Assembly (NCBI GenBank): GCA_019359535.1
Contig: JAHHHE010000034.1
Location: 1-35,904 of the forward strand
DNA length: 35,904 nt
Source of the DNA: Gloeocapsa sp. UFS-A4-WI-NPMV-4B04
GTDB taxonomy: Bacteria > Cyanobacteriota > Cyanobacteriia > Cyanobacteriales > Chroococcidiopsidaceae
Direction: 5' to 3'
Shown here: positions 1-8,793 of the stretch, piece by piece
How the letters are laid out: each line of letters begins with the position of its first letter
Position numbering within the stretch: position 1 is the stretch's first letter
Translations under genes and position numbers: made by a program
Notes under the pieces: model-generated
What the model saw: the letters and a program-made list of their open reading frames with translations, nothing else
Databases searched by the model: none
What the model was told of the DNA's origin: nothing

Positions 1-118
1 GTGTAGTAAAAAAAACCAGAGCCAAGTTTCCGTCTAAGAAGCCCATACATAAGGGAGCAGGAGTAAAACTTCAAACACTTATTTTTTCTGTACTCAATAC
101 TGCTTAAACCTTAACCGA

Positions 119-739
119 ACCGTCTTGCTTTCGCATATGCACGACGATCATTTTGATCGCATAGCAGAACAAAAGCTTGACAAAAACTTGCCGATAGTAA
201 CGACGCATCACGCGGCTGCTAGCCTTAAAAAAAAGGCTTTAATGTGCCGCAAGCACTTCAAACTTGGGAAACATTAAATGTAGTTAAAGGAGAAGCTGTA
301 CTCCGCATTAGTGCAATGCCTGGAACACACGGGCCAGGAATCCTGTCCAAGCTTCTACCACCAGTGATGGGAAGTATGCTGGAGTTTCAGAATCCTAAGG
401 GAGACAAGTTTCGTTTATATATTACAGGTGATACGCTGATCCACGAGAATCTGAAACAAATCCCGCAACGACATCAAGATATCGATCTTGCTTTGCTGCA
501 TTTAGGAGGTACAAGAGCTTTCGGAATTATGGTTACAATGGATGCAATGCATAGGAGTACAGGCAATCGAGATTATTGCCCCGCGTACAGCAATACCAAT
601 CCACTTCAACGACTATACAGTATTTAAATCACCATTAGAGGACTTTGTAAAAACGATCGCGGAGGCTGGACTTGAATACAAAGTCAGGTATCTGAATCAC
701 GGCGATACTTACAATTTTGAAGTCTCCCCTAGTGCGTAA
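119..739 (+). pseudogene. Decayed metallo-beta-lactamase-fold hydrolase
   Basis: Three reading frames together give one metallo-beta-lactamase-fold protein. Frame A (from about 119) carries the metal motif H-x-H-x-D-H (HMHDDH, bases 134-151) and reads into a run of eight A at 227-234. There the coding frame shifts, and frame B continues with NVPQALQTWE, the PGTHGPG histidine motif and the YITGDT strand to about 553. A single extra T near 554 (ATGCATAGG where ATGCAAGGA would keep frame) shifts it again; frame C continues VQAIEIIAPRTAIPIHFNDY to the stop at 739. No convincing start or N-terminal strand is seen upstream of 119, so the 5' end may also be lost or lie before the window. Relatives are cytosolic, two-metal hydrolases of varied substrate. 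Two independent frameshifts make an inactive remnant likely; a sequencing error could explain one of them but less easily both. Confidence 0.75.
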
Positions 740-821
740 TATTAGCCAATCCTAGAAAATTGTAGCTATTCTTAAATAACATTCTTACAGAACAACGATT
801 AAGTAAGTTCATCAAATGTTA

Positions 822-857
822 GAAACGCCTCTAGAAAGTTATCTCTAGAGGCGTTTC
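822..857. terminator. 14-bp perfect hairpin, terminator-like
   Basis: Arms GAAACGCCTCTAGA (822-835) and TCTAGAGGCGTTTC (844-857) are perfectly complementary around an 8-base loop. It lies 83 bases after the metallo-beta-lactamase pseudogene. There is no run of T on either side, so it is either an atypical terminator or a small palindromic repeat. Confidence 0.45.
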
Positions 858-1232
858 AGTCGTTAAATTATAGTGCTTAGTTTTAGTTATTGCCTGTATA
901 TATACATAGCTTAATTAGTAAATTGCGATTAAAGGTGAATTTTATTTGAAGATGTACTGAAGTTTTATAAAAAGAATGTGAATTTAGCTCATTTGGTTTA
1001 GTGCTAGATAGAAGGTGAATAGTAGTAATTGCTGCATAGCTATTGGTTCAGTTTGAATCACCTTAATTATTTTTAGGGCTTCACCTTGTAGTAAGCTAAA
1101 ATTTCGGCTCAAACCTTAAGCCCGTTAAAATAAACTAAAATCTTGAGTCAGTTAGCTTTAGATGATTGCTAGCCACTGCAAAATTTGAATAATTTGCAGG
1201 ATAATATTAGTAGAGCTAAAAGTATAAGAGCA

Positions 1233-1409
1233 ATGTTTTGTCCCACTACTGCTTGTTGTGTTGTTACCCTCAACCAAAAACAGCAGCAAACTATTCACCA
1301 CTGTAACCAGTCTGCCGATAATACCTCAGTCAAGCACGCTCAACCCAAGCTCAAAAACTGCACCGTTGTTGAAGATGGTCGAGTTGTTGTTAAAATCTGC
1401 ATTAGCTAA
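1233..1409 (+). CDS. Doubtful small Cys-rich ORF
   Basis: ATG at 1233 opens 58 codons with six cysteines (C3, C8, C9, C24, C43, C56) and a hydrophilic Gln/His-rich middle. A TTG 48 bases upstream would extend it. There is no ribosome binding site, no membrane segment and no family I recognise; a second frame of similar length overlaps it. It is listed only because the preceding and following gaps are long. It may well be noise. Confidence 0.15.
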   Translation: MFCPTTACCVVTLNQKQQQTIHHCNQSADNTSVKHAQPKLKNCTVVEDGRVVVKICIS

Positions 1410-1704
1410 AAAATGGATAAAGTCTTCCCTACATCAACGCTTGCCAAACTTAAGTCAAATCCAGCTTAATCGCTTAACTGCTGTGTTCAAATCTGTGTAG
1501 ACAGTGTAAAGTTTGTTCCTGCTCGATAATTTTTAATTTATAGTAAATTAACTACTGCTACATACTTAAAAGCAAAGGGGATCAAAGCTTGGTAGCTACA
1601 AAGCCTAAGAAATAGATACTGGAAAAGATTTATTAGTAAAATATAAATAAAGGGTTTAAGGTTAAGGTACTATAGGTATTCTGTATATATAACCTAAGAT
1701 AGAT

Positions 1705-3573
1705 GTGATAATGGAATCATTAGTTAGAGATATTGATAATTGTTATGGGGAGAAGTGCTATTCTCCTATTAATGGGACAACTTCTCCTATGCCTGATATG
1801 GCGTATCCACGCCCACAGTTGCAGCGATCGCACTGGATTTGTTTAAATGGTGCGTGGAAGTTTAATTTTGATGACGAAGGGCGATTTATCTCACCTTCAA
1901 ACATTTCCGAATGGACACATACTATCGAAGTGCCGTTCGCGCCGGAGTCTGTTCGTAGTGGAATTGGAGACACAGGTTTTCATCCCAATTGTTGGTATGA
2001 GCGCGAATTTGACTTACCTCAGCGTAATGGTAAGGTATTACTCCACTTTGGGGCAGTTGACTATTATGCACGAGTGTGGGTAAACGGTCAATTTGTGGGC
2101 GACCATGAGGGTGGACATACTCCTTTCAGCATGGACATTACGCCTGTTTTAAATGAAACCGGAACGCAAAAAGTTACTGTCTGGGTTCAGGATGATCCTC
2201 AAGACTTGGCTAAACCGCGTGGAAAACAAGATTGGCTGCTTGAGCCGCACAGTATCTGGTATCCGCGCACTACTGGGATTTGGCAGACTGTCTGGGTTGA
2301 GTGCGTAGGCAAAACTTATATAGAACGTATCCGGTGGACACCACACTTTGAGCGGTGGGAAATTGGTTTTGAAGCTTTTGTTGCCGGAGAGAAGCGTGAT
2401 CGCCTGCAATTAAAAGTAAAACTGAACGTTGGCGAACAAGTCTTAGTAAATGATGCTTATGAAGTAATTAACGGCGAAATTCATCGCCGGATTGCGCTTT
2501 CAGATCCTGGTATTGATGACTACCGCAACGCCTTACTCTGGAGTCCTGAGATCCCAACTTTAATCAACGCTGAGATTCAGCTATGGGATGGAGACAAGCT
2601 GATTGATCAAGTCAAGTCTTATACAGCGATGCGGACTGTAGGAATTCAGCGCGATCGCTTTATGCTTAATGGTCGTCCCTACTATTTGCGTCTAATTCTA
2701 GATCAAGGTTACTGGCCCGACACCCTGATGACTGCGCCTTCTGATGAAGCGTTGCGGCGTGATGTTGAACTAGCAAAAAGCATGGGATTTAACGGTGTGC
2801 GTAAACACCAGAAGATTGAAGATCCCCGCTTTTTATACTGGGCAGATGTACTGGGCTTAATGGTTTGGGAGGAAATGCCAAGCGCTTATCGCTTTACTCC
2901 TAAAGCTGTAGAACGCATTACAAGAGAGTGGACTGAGGTGATTCAGCGAGATGTGAGCCACCCGTGTATTGTCGTGTGGGTTCCCTTCAATGAATCCTGG
3001 GGAGTGCCTAACCTAACAGAGACAGCAGCTCACCGCGATTACGTCCAGGCGCTTTATTACTTAACCAAAACTCTAGATCCGACTCGCCCCGTAATTGGCA
3101 ATGACGGTTGGGAGAGTATCACAACTGATATTATTGCGATTCACGACTACGATACCAAGCCGGAGCGATTGGTAAAACGTTACGGACCTGAAGTGAAGCT
3201 ATCGGATTTGTTTGATCGTAAACGTCCGGGGGGGCGCGTTTTAACACTTGATGGTTATCCCCATCAAGGGCAACCAGTTATGCTGACAGAGTTTGGTGGA
3301 ATTGCCTATACCCTTGGCGAAAATCCAGAAGCTGAAACCTGGGGTTATGAACGCTCGTTCAATATCTCAGAACTAGAAATGAAATATGGGGCGCTGCTAG
3401 AAGCGGTAAATACAATAGAAATATTTAGCGGATTTTGTTATACCCAATTCACCGATACTTTTCAAGAAGCAAACGGTTTGTTATATAGCGATCGCACTCC
3501 TAAATTTCCGCTCGCAGCGATCCGTGCTGCAACCCTTTCTGGAGGAGGAATATGTACTCCCACAAGTTGTTAA
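1705..3573 (+). CDS. GH2 family beta-glycosidase (probable beta-galactosidase)
   Basis: A 622-residue glycoside hydrolase family 2 protein without a signal peptide, so cytosolic. The N-terminal jelly-roll sugar-binding domain spans roughly residues 35-200 (PRPQLQRSHWICLNGAWKF, WYEREFDLP, VWVNGQFVGDHEGGHTPF), an Ig-like domain about 205-310, and the TIM barrel about 315-600. The barrel has the acid/base NE pair in VPFNESWG (E430) and the nucleophile in LTEFGG (E529), so it looks catalytically complete. It hydrolyses a beta-linked sugar. Because galT and galK follow, beta-galactoside is the likely substrate, but beta-glucuronidase or beta-mannosidase activity cannot be excluded from sequence. 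The frame opens at GTG 1705; ATG 1711 is two codons further in and may be the true start. Neither has a clear ribosome binding site. Its last 22 bases overlap galT, which implies translational coupling. Confidence 0.88.
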   Translation: MIMESLVRDIDNCYGEKCYSPINGTTSPMPDMAYPRPQLQRSHWICLNGAWKFNFDDEGRFISPSNISEWTHTIEVPFAPESVRSGIGDTGFHPNCWYEREFDLPQRNGKVLLHFGAVDYYARVWVNGQFVGDHEGGHTPFSMDITPVLNETGTQKVTVWVQDDPQDLAKPRGKQDWLLEPHSIWYPRTTGIWQTVWVECVGKTYIERIRWTPHFERWEIGFEAFVAGEKRDRLQLKVKLNVGEQVLVNDAYEVINGEIHRRIALSDPGIDDYRNALLWSPEIPTLINAEIQLWDGDKLIDQVKSYTAMRTVGIQRDRFMLNGRPYYLRLILDQGYWPDTLMTAPSDEALRRDVELAKSMGFNGVRKHQKIEDPRFLYWADVLGLMVWEEMPSAYRFTPKAVERITREWTEVIQRDVSHPCIVVWVPFNESWGVPNLTETAAHRDYVQALYYLTKTLDPTRPVIGNDGWESITTDIIAIHDYDTKPERLVKRYGPEVKLSDLFDRKRPGGRVLTLDGYPHQGQPVMLTEFGGIAYTLGENPEAETWGYERSFNISELEMKYGALLEAVNTIEIFSGFCYTQFTDTFQEANGLLYSDRTPKFPLAAIRAATLSGGGICTPTSC

Positions 3574-4688
3574 AGCCGGATGGCCGCAAACTGACATTAT
3601 ACAGCCGCTACCCAATTGCCGATGACATTACAGCCCCCAGTCCCAGTGATGAACCAGTAGCGGCAAATCCCCACTTCCGTTGGCATCCATTACGGGGCGA
3701 ATGGATTACTTACGCTAGCCATCGTCAAGGGCGTACCTTTATGCCCCCTCCAGAGTACAACCCGCTTGCTCCTACTAAAGACAAGGATTTTCCTACGGAA
3801 CTTCCCCAAGGGCGCTATGACGTAGCAGTGTTTGATAACCGCTTTCCCTCGCTGACTTTAGCTGCTCACGATCCTCCAGGCTGCATCGTTGACACTCTGC
3901 CAGCAAACGGGGTGTGTGAAGTGGTGGTATTTACTCAAGATCCGCAGGCATCTTTGGGTGCATTGAAACTGAGTCACCTTGAGTTGCTTTTGCAAGTCTG
4001 GGGCGATCGCACTTCTGTAGTCGGGGGACATCCACAAATTCAATATGTGCTGCCGTTCGAGAATCGGGGCGTTGAAGTGGGCGTAACTTTGCATCATCCG
4101 CATGGGCAAATCTACTCGTATCCTTTTGTGCCACCTGTACCAGCGCGGATGTTGGAGATGCAGCAAGCATATTACGGCGAAAATCAATCTTCTTTACTGG
4201 CAGATTTGATTCAAAAAGAGATTGCGGACAACCAACGGATTATTTATCTAGATGAGGAGGCGATCGCATTTGTCCCTGTTTGCGCTCGTTATTCTTACGA
4301 AGTTTGGATTGCCCCAATTGAGTCAGTCGCCACATTCAGCGATCTTACCCCAGAGCAGCGTCGAGGACTTGCTAGAGCCTTAAAAACTGTCACACTTAAA
4401 TACGACGGTTTATGGAACCGCCCTTTTCCTTATCTAATGGCGTGGTTCCAAGCGCCTACCGATGGGCAACTTCATCCAGAATCACACCTCCATGCTCAGT
4501 TTTATCCACCGTACCGAACGCGCGATCGGCTTAAGTATTTAGCAGGAACCGAACTAGCAGCCGGACTGTTTGCGAACGATGCCTTACCAGAAGATAAGGC
4601 AAAAGAGTTACAAGCTGTAGTTGTAAATCTTGAAACAAATGATGGATCAAACATACTACACCCGCCTGAGATTCAAATCTCAGGCTAA
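3552..4688 (+). CDS. galT: Galactose-1-phosphate uridylyltransferase
   Basis: Transfers UMP between UDP-glucose and galactose-1-phosphate in the cytosolic Leloir pathway. The active-site motif H-P-H lies in LHHPHGQIYSYPF, with H184 as the expected uridylylated nucleophile. The C-terminal region ESHLHAQFYPPYRTRDRLKY and KYLAGTELAAG is typical of the family and the length (378) is normal. ATG 3552 is supported by a strong GGAGGAGG immediately upstream, lying inside the 3' end of the GH2 gene, so the two are coupled. The last nine or so residues (HPPEIQISG) and the stop codon are encoded by the left hairpin of a dispersed palindromic element (4661-4773), so the native C-terminus was probably altered by its arrival. 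Confidence 0.93.
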   Translation: MYSHKLLKPDGRKLTLYSRYPIADDITAPSPSDEPVAANPHFRWHPLRGEWITYASHRQGRTFMPPPEYNPLAPTKDKDFPTELPQGRYDVAVFDNRFPSLTLAAHDPPGCIVDTLPANGVCEVVVFTQDPQASLGALKLSHLELLLQVWGDRTSVVGGHPQIQYVLPFENRGVEVGVTLHHPHGQIYSYPFVPPVPARMLEMQQAYYGENQSSLLADLIQKEIADNQRIIYLDEEAIAFVPVCARYSYEVWIAPIESVATFSDLTPEQRRGLARALKTVTLKYDGLWNRPFPYLMAWFQAPTDGQLHPESHLHAQFYPPYRTRDRLKYLAGTELAAGLFANDALPEDKAKELQAVVVNLETNDGSNILHPPEIQISG

Positions 4689-4773
4689 TAGCGGAAGTCT
4701 TCTCAAGAAGACTAAATATGGCTTTCCAGTCTACTTAAGTGGACTTTAACTATTAGCCTGGAACTTAAGCGGG
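4661..4773. repeat. Nested palindromic dispersed element at galT 3' end
   Basis: A 113-bp element built from nested inverted repeats. Outer bases CCCGC (4661-4665) face GCGGG (4769-4773). A hairpin CCTGAGATT/AATCTCAGG occupies 4665-4684; a closing stem pairs GGCTAATAG (4683-4691) with CTATTAGCC (4750-4758). Inside it are two more hairpins, AGTCTTC/GAAGACT (4696-4713) and AGTCTACTT/AAGTGGACT (4728-4745). The right outer hairpin appears eroded (CCTGGAACTTAAG without its partner). The pattern resembles the small palindromic repeats scattered through many cyanobacterial genomes. It contains the galT stop codon and sits inside the operon, so it may also affect mRNA stability between galT and the next gene. 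Confidence 0.75.
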
Positions 4774-4812
4774 TAACAAAGTTAGTGCAAAAAATTAATT
4801 GAACAACAAATT

Positions 4813-5901
4813 ATGAATGAAGAAGTTGCCCATAAGCTAAAGTTAATCAGACTTGCTTTAACTGAAAGTCAGGCGCAGGGTGTCCGCTTTAAGGGAACAG
4901 ACTGGTTTGCTTGGGCGACTGCTGGTGGTTCTAACACCGTACTGCTTACTGCCGAAACTGGAGTTGCTGAAGTGCTGGTAACTCTAGATGATGCTTGGGT
5001 GTTAACTGATGAAATTGAAGCCCAGCGTTTGAAGGATGAAGAACTAGCAGGAAATTTCCAACTACACGTAAATCCTTGGGCTGATGCTGCCGCGCGTGAA
5101 GAGTTTGTGCGTGAGGCTACCAATGGGGGGAAAGTTTTAAGCGATCGCCCAATTCCTCATGTAGAAAAGCGATTACCTGCGTCTCTTCAACATCATAAAC
5201 GGGTAATAATGTCAAGTGAACTAGAGCGATATCGTGAAGTTGGGCGTAAAGCTAGCGTCGCTATGACCGAGGTACTTAGAAGCGCCAAACCTAGTTGGAC
5301 AGAATATCAGCTTGCGGGTGCGGGTGCAGAGGCATTGTGGGCGCGGGGGCTGCATCCAGCGCTGACTTTAGTGGCTGGCGAGAGGCGTTTGCCGCTTTAT
5401 CGTCATGCTACACCAAGCTTTGAAGCGATCGGACGGCAAGCGATGATGGTGTTTTGTGCGCGGGGATACGGGCTATATGCCAATTTGACGCGATTTGTTG
5501 TGTTTGGTTCACTGCAAGCTGAAGATGCTCAGTTACACCGCCATGTGCGTGAAGTTGAAGCCCAAGCGCTAAATTTATGCCAACCAGGTACAGCACTAAA
5601 CACAGTTTATAACTCTCTGGCTCAAGCCTATGGGCAGCATGGCTATCCTAATGCTATCTGGGAACATCATCAAGGAGGAACTACAGGCTATCTAGCGCGA
5701 GAAATTGTTGCAAATCCAACTACTACAGACACTTTGGCAGAAAACATGGCTGTCGCCTGGAATCCAAGTTTAACAGGGGCAAAAATTGAAGATACTTTCG
5801 TAATTCATCAGGATCAATTGGAAAATCTGACTTTTGATTCCAATTGGCCTAGTGTCGAGGTAGAAGGACGCGATCGCCCTATACCATTAGAGATGCCATG
5901 A
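4813..5901 (+). CDS. M24 peptidase-fold protein, metal site degenerate
   Basis: A 362-residue protein with the creatinase/aminopeptidase-P/prolidase layout: a creatinase-like N-domain (about 1-130) and an M24 pita-bread domain (about 137-345). True M24 enzymes bind two metals through Asp, Asp, His, Glu, Glu. Aligned by eye, the first Asp is C215 ([10 protein letters not shown]), the second is N224 (LYANLTRF), the histidine remains (H285/H286, WEHHQGG), the first Glu is N317 (VAWNPS), and the last Glu remains (E326, KIEDTF). Three of five ligands are gone, so peptidase activity is unlikely. Its stop overlaps galK by four bases (ATGA), which ties it to galactose metabolism as a possible binding or regulatory partner; the role is unknown. 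ATG 4813 has no ribosome binding site. Confidence 0.8.
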   Translation: MNEEVAHKLKLIRLALTESQAQGVRFKGTDWFAWATAGGSNTVLLTAETGVAEVLVTLDDAWVLTDEIEAQRLKDEELAGNFQLHVNPWADAAAREEFVREATNGGKVLSDRPIPHVEKRLPASLQHHKRVIMSSELERYREVGRKASVAMTEVLRSAKPSWTEYQLAGAGAEALWARGLHPALTLVAGERRLPLYRHATPSFEAIGRQAMMVFCARGYGLYANLTRFVVFGSLQAEDAQLHRHVREVEAQALNLCQPGTALNTVYNSLAQAYGQHGYPNAIWEHHQGGTTGYLAREIVANPTTTDTLAENMAVAWNPSLTGAKIEDTFVIHQDQLENLTFDSNWPSVEVEGRDRPIPLEMP

Positions 5902-6968
5902 AGGACTTTCAACAGATATTCGGTACAGAACCTGAAACCCAAGCCAGCGCGCCTGGAAGAGTAAATTTACTTGGTGAACACACCGATTACAACGATGGAT
6001 TTGTACTTCCTACTGCTATTCCTCAACGTACAACAGTAAAGTTAGGTTTTAGCAAGAATGCACAGCATCACTTTTACTCAGCAGAACTAAATCAACAAGT
6101 AAATATCTCAAACAACGATCCTACCCCGTCAGGATTTGCTAGCTATATTTTTGGGTGTATCCAGCTTTTACAGCAGGAAGGTTACACGATACCACCATTA
6201 AATCTGCACGTTACTTCACAAGTGCCAATTGGTTCAGGTTTGTCTAGCAGCGCGGCTTTAGAAGTTGCCACTTTGCGGGGAGTGCGATCGCTATTAAACT
6301 TGGATCTTGATGATGTCCGCATCGCCCAGCTAGGACAGCAAGCCGAAATTCAGTATGCAGGCGTGGAATGCGGGATCATGGATCAAATGGCATCAAGCCT
6401 AGCTGACACCGATCATATGCTGTTTCTCGACACGCGAACATTGGAGCGTCAAGTAATAGCTTTTCCTTCTGGAACAGAAATTTTAGTAATAGATAGCGGT
6501 GTTCCGCGTACCTTAGCAGGAAGTGGATACAACCAACGTCGTGCTGAGTGTGAGGAAGCTGCAAGGCTTCTAGAAGTTCAGGCGTTGAGAGATGTCAGCG
6601 ATCCGCAAGCGGTGGAAATATTACCTGAACCGCTTAAACAACGTGCGCGTCATGTGATTACCGAAAATAACCGTGTGCTTGAGGCTTTACAGGGAGTATC
6701 GGCGCAGCGCTTCGGCGAACTGATGAATGCTTCTCATGCAAGTCTGCGCGACGATTACGAAGTTTCTGTTACAGCCTTAGATACTTTAGTTGCGATCCTA
6801 CAAGAAACCCCTGGTGTGTTCGGTTCGCGTCTTACTGGTGCTGGATTTGGGGGTGCAAGTGTCGCTTTGGTTGCTTTTGGACAGGCTAAGGCGATCGCTC
6901 AAAACGTGCTTAAACGTTATAACGATGTCGGTTACACTGGACGCATCTTAGTTCCAGCGAGCGCTTAA
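5898..6968 (+). CDS. galK: Galactokinase
   Basis: GHMP-family kinase that phosphorylates galactose to galactose-1-phosphate with ATP, giving the substrate of GalT. All three family motifs are present: the galactokinase signature [16 protein letters not shown] (from about residue 20), the ATP-binding loop [13 protein letters not shown], and the C-terminal [13 protein letters not shown]. The catalytic-Asp region GIMDQMAS is intact, and 356 residues is only slightly shorter than typical. The start overlaps the M24 gene's stop (ATGA), so the two are translated together. It is the last gene of the operon; a weak hairpin follows. Confidence 0.95.
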   Translation: MKDFQQIFGTEPETQASAPGRVNLLGEHTDYNDGFVLPTAIPQRTTVKLGFSKNAQHHFYSAELNQQVNISNNDPTPSGFASYIFGCIQLLQQEGYTIPPLNLHVTSQVPIGSGLSSSAALEVATLRGVRSLLNLDLDDVRIAQLGQQAEIQYAGVECGIMDQMASSLADTDHMLFLDTRTLERQVIAFPSGTEILVIDSGVPRTLAGSGYNQRRAECEEAARLLEVQALRDVSDPQAVEILPEPLKQRARHVITENNRVLEALQGVSAQRFGELMNASHASLRDDYEVSVTALDTLVAILQETPGVFGSRLTGAGFGGASVALVAFGQAKAIAQNVLKRYNDVGYTGRILVPASA

Positions 6969-6987
6969 CTCGTTTCCAGATTCATAC

Positions 6988-7011
6988 TGGGATCTAATAA
7001 TATCCCATTTT
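6988..7011 (+). terminator. Possible terminator after galK
   Basis: TGGGAT (6988-6993) pairs with ATCCCA (7002-7007) and is followed by TTTT, 20 bases after the galK stop. A six-pair stem with a short T run is weak but is placed where the operon should end. Confidence 0.4.
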
Positions 7012-7184
7012 AGTTAGTAGATGGCTTAATATCGCCAGAAGATAATCTATTGTGAAATGAAGTGTTGGTCGATCTAATCCCACGGCGGCATAGTGATGTA
7101 CTTGCCATTAGTCTATCTAGAGGCTAACGTCTGTATGCACCTGTTCGATTATGCAACGAACATCCTATTCCAAGGTTTCAGCTT

Positions 7185-8297
7185 ATGCTGTTTATGCCCC
7201 TAAATTTTCTCCTTAGTTGGCTAGTTGGACTATTGTCCATCGGGGTACTGGGTGGAGGACTTTATATTATCTATGAGTGGTACGAAGGTGAACTTGTAGG
7301 CTTATCCTACCTAGTTGGTGGAGTAGCCTTAGTTCTTTGGTCTTTTGCTGGGCGCTTTATCAGCTTACCGCTTTTACGTCGGCGAGGAACTGATGAACCC
7401 AAGTTTATGCGTACTGGTACTGTGCAGCGTATCAAAAGACCTGATGGTAGCGTAATTCAAGTAGAGTTTTATGGCCCTGCTGATGGTCAACCGATTATTT
7501 TGACACACGGTTGGGGACCAAATAGTACCGTCTGGTATTACGTCAAAAGACAATTAAGCGATCGCTTCCGGATAATTGTCTGGGATTTGCCAGGGCTAGG
7601 AAAATCTAGTAAACCGAAAAACAATGACTACTCAATTCAAAAATATGCCCGTGATCTAGAATCTGTTGTTGCTATAGCGGGGGACAAACCTGTTATTCTG
7701 CTTGGACATAGTTTGGGTGGTATGTGCATCCTGACATTTTGTCGGCTATTTCCCGAACAACTGGGAGATAGAGTAGCTGGTTTAATTCTTGTAGATACAA
7801 CTTATACAAATCCTGTAAAAACTTCTATATTTAGCAGGTTTTTTCGTACTGTCCAAAAGCCACTACTAGAACCCCTGCTGTATATCACAATCGGGCTTTC
7901 GCCTCTCGTCTGGCTGATGAATTGGCTCTCATATCTTAATGGTTCGCTGTACATCAGCGTAGAAGTGTCTGGATTTACCGGAACTGAAACACGCGGTCAA
8001 CTAAATTTCTCCGCTATATTATCAGCTTTGGGCTGGCCTGGTGTTCTTGCTCGCGGCACACTAGCAATGTTTAACTACGATGAAACATCAACGCTGGCGA
8101 CAATTAATGCACCTTCTTTAATTGTCGTGGGTGCTTCAGATATAGCCACTATCCCCGCAGCTAGCATCCGCATGAAAGCCGAAGTGCCTAATTCTAATCT
8201 CGTAGTTTTAAAGCCGGGTGGACATATGAGTTTAATGGAACAAAACCGTCAGTTTAGCGAAGCTGTTAGTTCGTTCAGTAGCATCTGCTCTAATTAA
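7185..8297 (+). CDS. Membrane-anchored alpha/beta hydrolase
   Basis: A 370-residue alpha/beta-hydrolase-fold protein. Two N-terminal hydrophobic helices (about residues 5-30 and 40-63) anchor it in a membrane; the hydrolase domain follows from about 75. The oxyanion region LTHGWGP, the nucleophile elbow GHSLGGM (S176), the acid strand VVGASDIATIP and the histidine in KPGGHMSLME complete a Ser-Asp-His triad. Substrate is unknown; such proteins are esterases, lipases or haloperoxidase-like enzymes. ATG 7185 is used, with another ATG at 7194 equally possible. It stands alone, convergent with the broken cupin gene, with a long inverted repeat between them. Confidence 0.8.
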   Translation: MLFMPLNFLLSWLVGLLSIGVLGGGLYIIYEWYEGELVGLSYLVGGVALVLWSFAGRFISLPLLRRRGTDEPKFMRTGTVQRIKRPDGSVIQVEFYGPADGQPIILTHGWGPNSTVWYYVKRQLSDRFRIIVWDLPGLGKSSKPKNNDYSIQKYARDLESVVAIAGDKPVILLGHSLGGMCILTFCRLFPEQLGDRVAGLILVDTTYTNPVKTSIFSRFFRTVQKPLLEPLLYITIGLSPLVWLMNWLSYLNGSLYISVEVSGFTGTETRGQLNFSAILSALGWPGVLARGTLAMFNYDETSTLATINAPSLIVVGASDIATIPAASIRMKAEVPNSNLVVLKPGGHMSLMEQNRQFSEAVSSFSSICSN

Positions 8298-8341
8298 ATA
8301 TCAATGCGGGTTGTAACAAGTGAAGTGTTGAGTTTGCGTTT

Positions 8342-8415
8342 TGGCGATCGCACTTCAGCGTTTTTAGGTATTTACTTCTGGCACTTCTAGGCTATCTCCT
8401 GAAGTGCGATCGCCA
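8342..8415. repeat. 17-bp inverted repeat containing HIP1 octamers
   Basis: Arms TGGCGATCGCACTTCAG (8342-8358) and CTGAAGTGCGATCGCCA (8399-8415) are perfectly complementary around a 40-base spacer, and each arm holds the HIP1 octamer GCGATCGC. The element lies between convergent genes, so it could stop transcription from both sides. Its right arm covers the last codons of the cupin pseudogene. Confidence 0.6.
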
Positions 8416-8748
8416 TCTAATAGTCAGAATTGTAGAATCTGATTCAGCCGACCAACAATGAGGTACACCTGCGAACCAGAAAACGTAGTCGCCCTCACGC
8501 GATAGTAAAAACTCTTCCTCTGGAAATTGTAGACGGAATCGCCCTTAAATCAAAATAGAAAGTGTGGTTGCTTCTAGGTTCATTGCCCATTGCAATCTAC
8601 TTTCTCCTGCTTTGTGGACAGTCCATTTCACTTCCAAAATAGAAGTTGAAAGAGGATTGTTAATTGGAGTTATAAAATGACCAATAAACCAACCAGACCG
8701 ATTTGCACCTTCGGTCTGAGCGTTTCCACAAATAACTTTAGGCTGCAT
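8392..8748 (-). pseudogene. Cupin-like protein interrupted by one TAA codon
   Basis: Read on the minus strand from ATG 8748, the frame runs for 67 codons (MQPKVICGNAQTEGANRSG..., ending TLSILI) to a TAA at 8547-8545. It then continues in the same frame for about 50 more codons: GRFRLQFPEEEFLLSREGDY, VFWFAGVPHCWSAESDS, TILTIRW, ending at TAG 8394-8392. The joined product has the beta-strand pattern and PHCWSAESDS turn of a small cupin of about 118 residues, a type common in cyanobacteria. One substitution (Lys AAA or similar to TAA) explains the break. The last residues (RSHFRR) come from the right arm of the inverted repeat at 8342-8415. Either a recent pseudogene or a sequencing error; function is unknown. 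Confidence 0.7.
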
Positions 8749-8793
8749 TAGCTAATTCTCAGAAAGTTATTAAACAAAGTCAAGTTTTAACAG

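Larger units (their letters stand above)
740..1704. other. Long intergenic stretch, no firm gene
   Basis: About 965 bp of AT-rich DNA between the broken hydrolase gene and the galactose operon. It holds a strong hairpin just after the pseudogene (822-857) and one doubtful 58-codon reading frame (1233-1409), both listed separately. AAGGTGAAT occurs twice (about 934 and 1012) and two related inverted forms lie near 1058-1088, but I see no clear element boundary. Otherwise nothing convincing. Confidence 0.6.
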
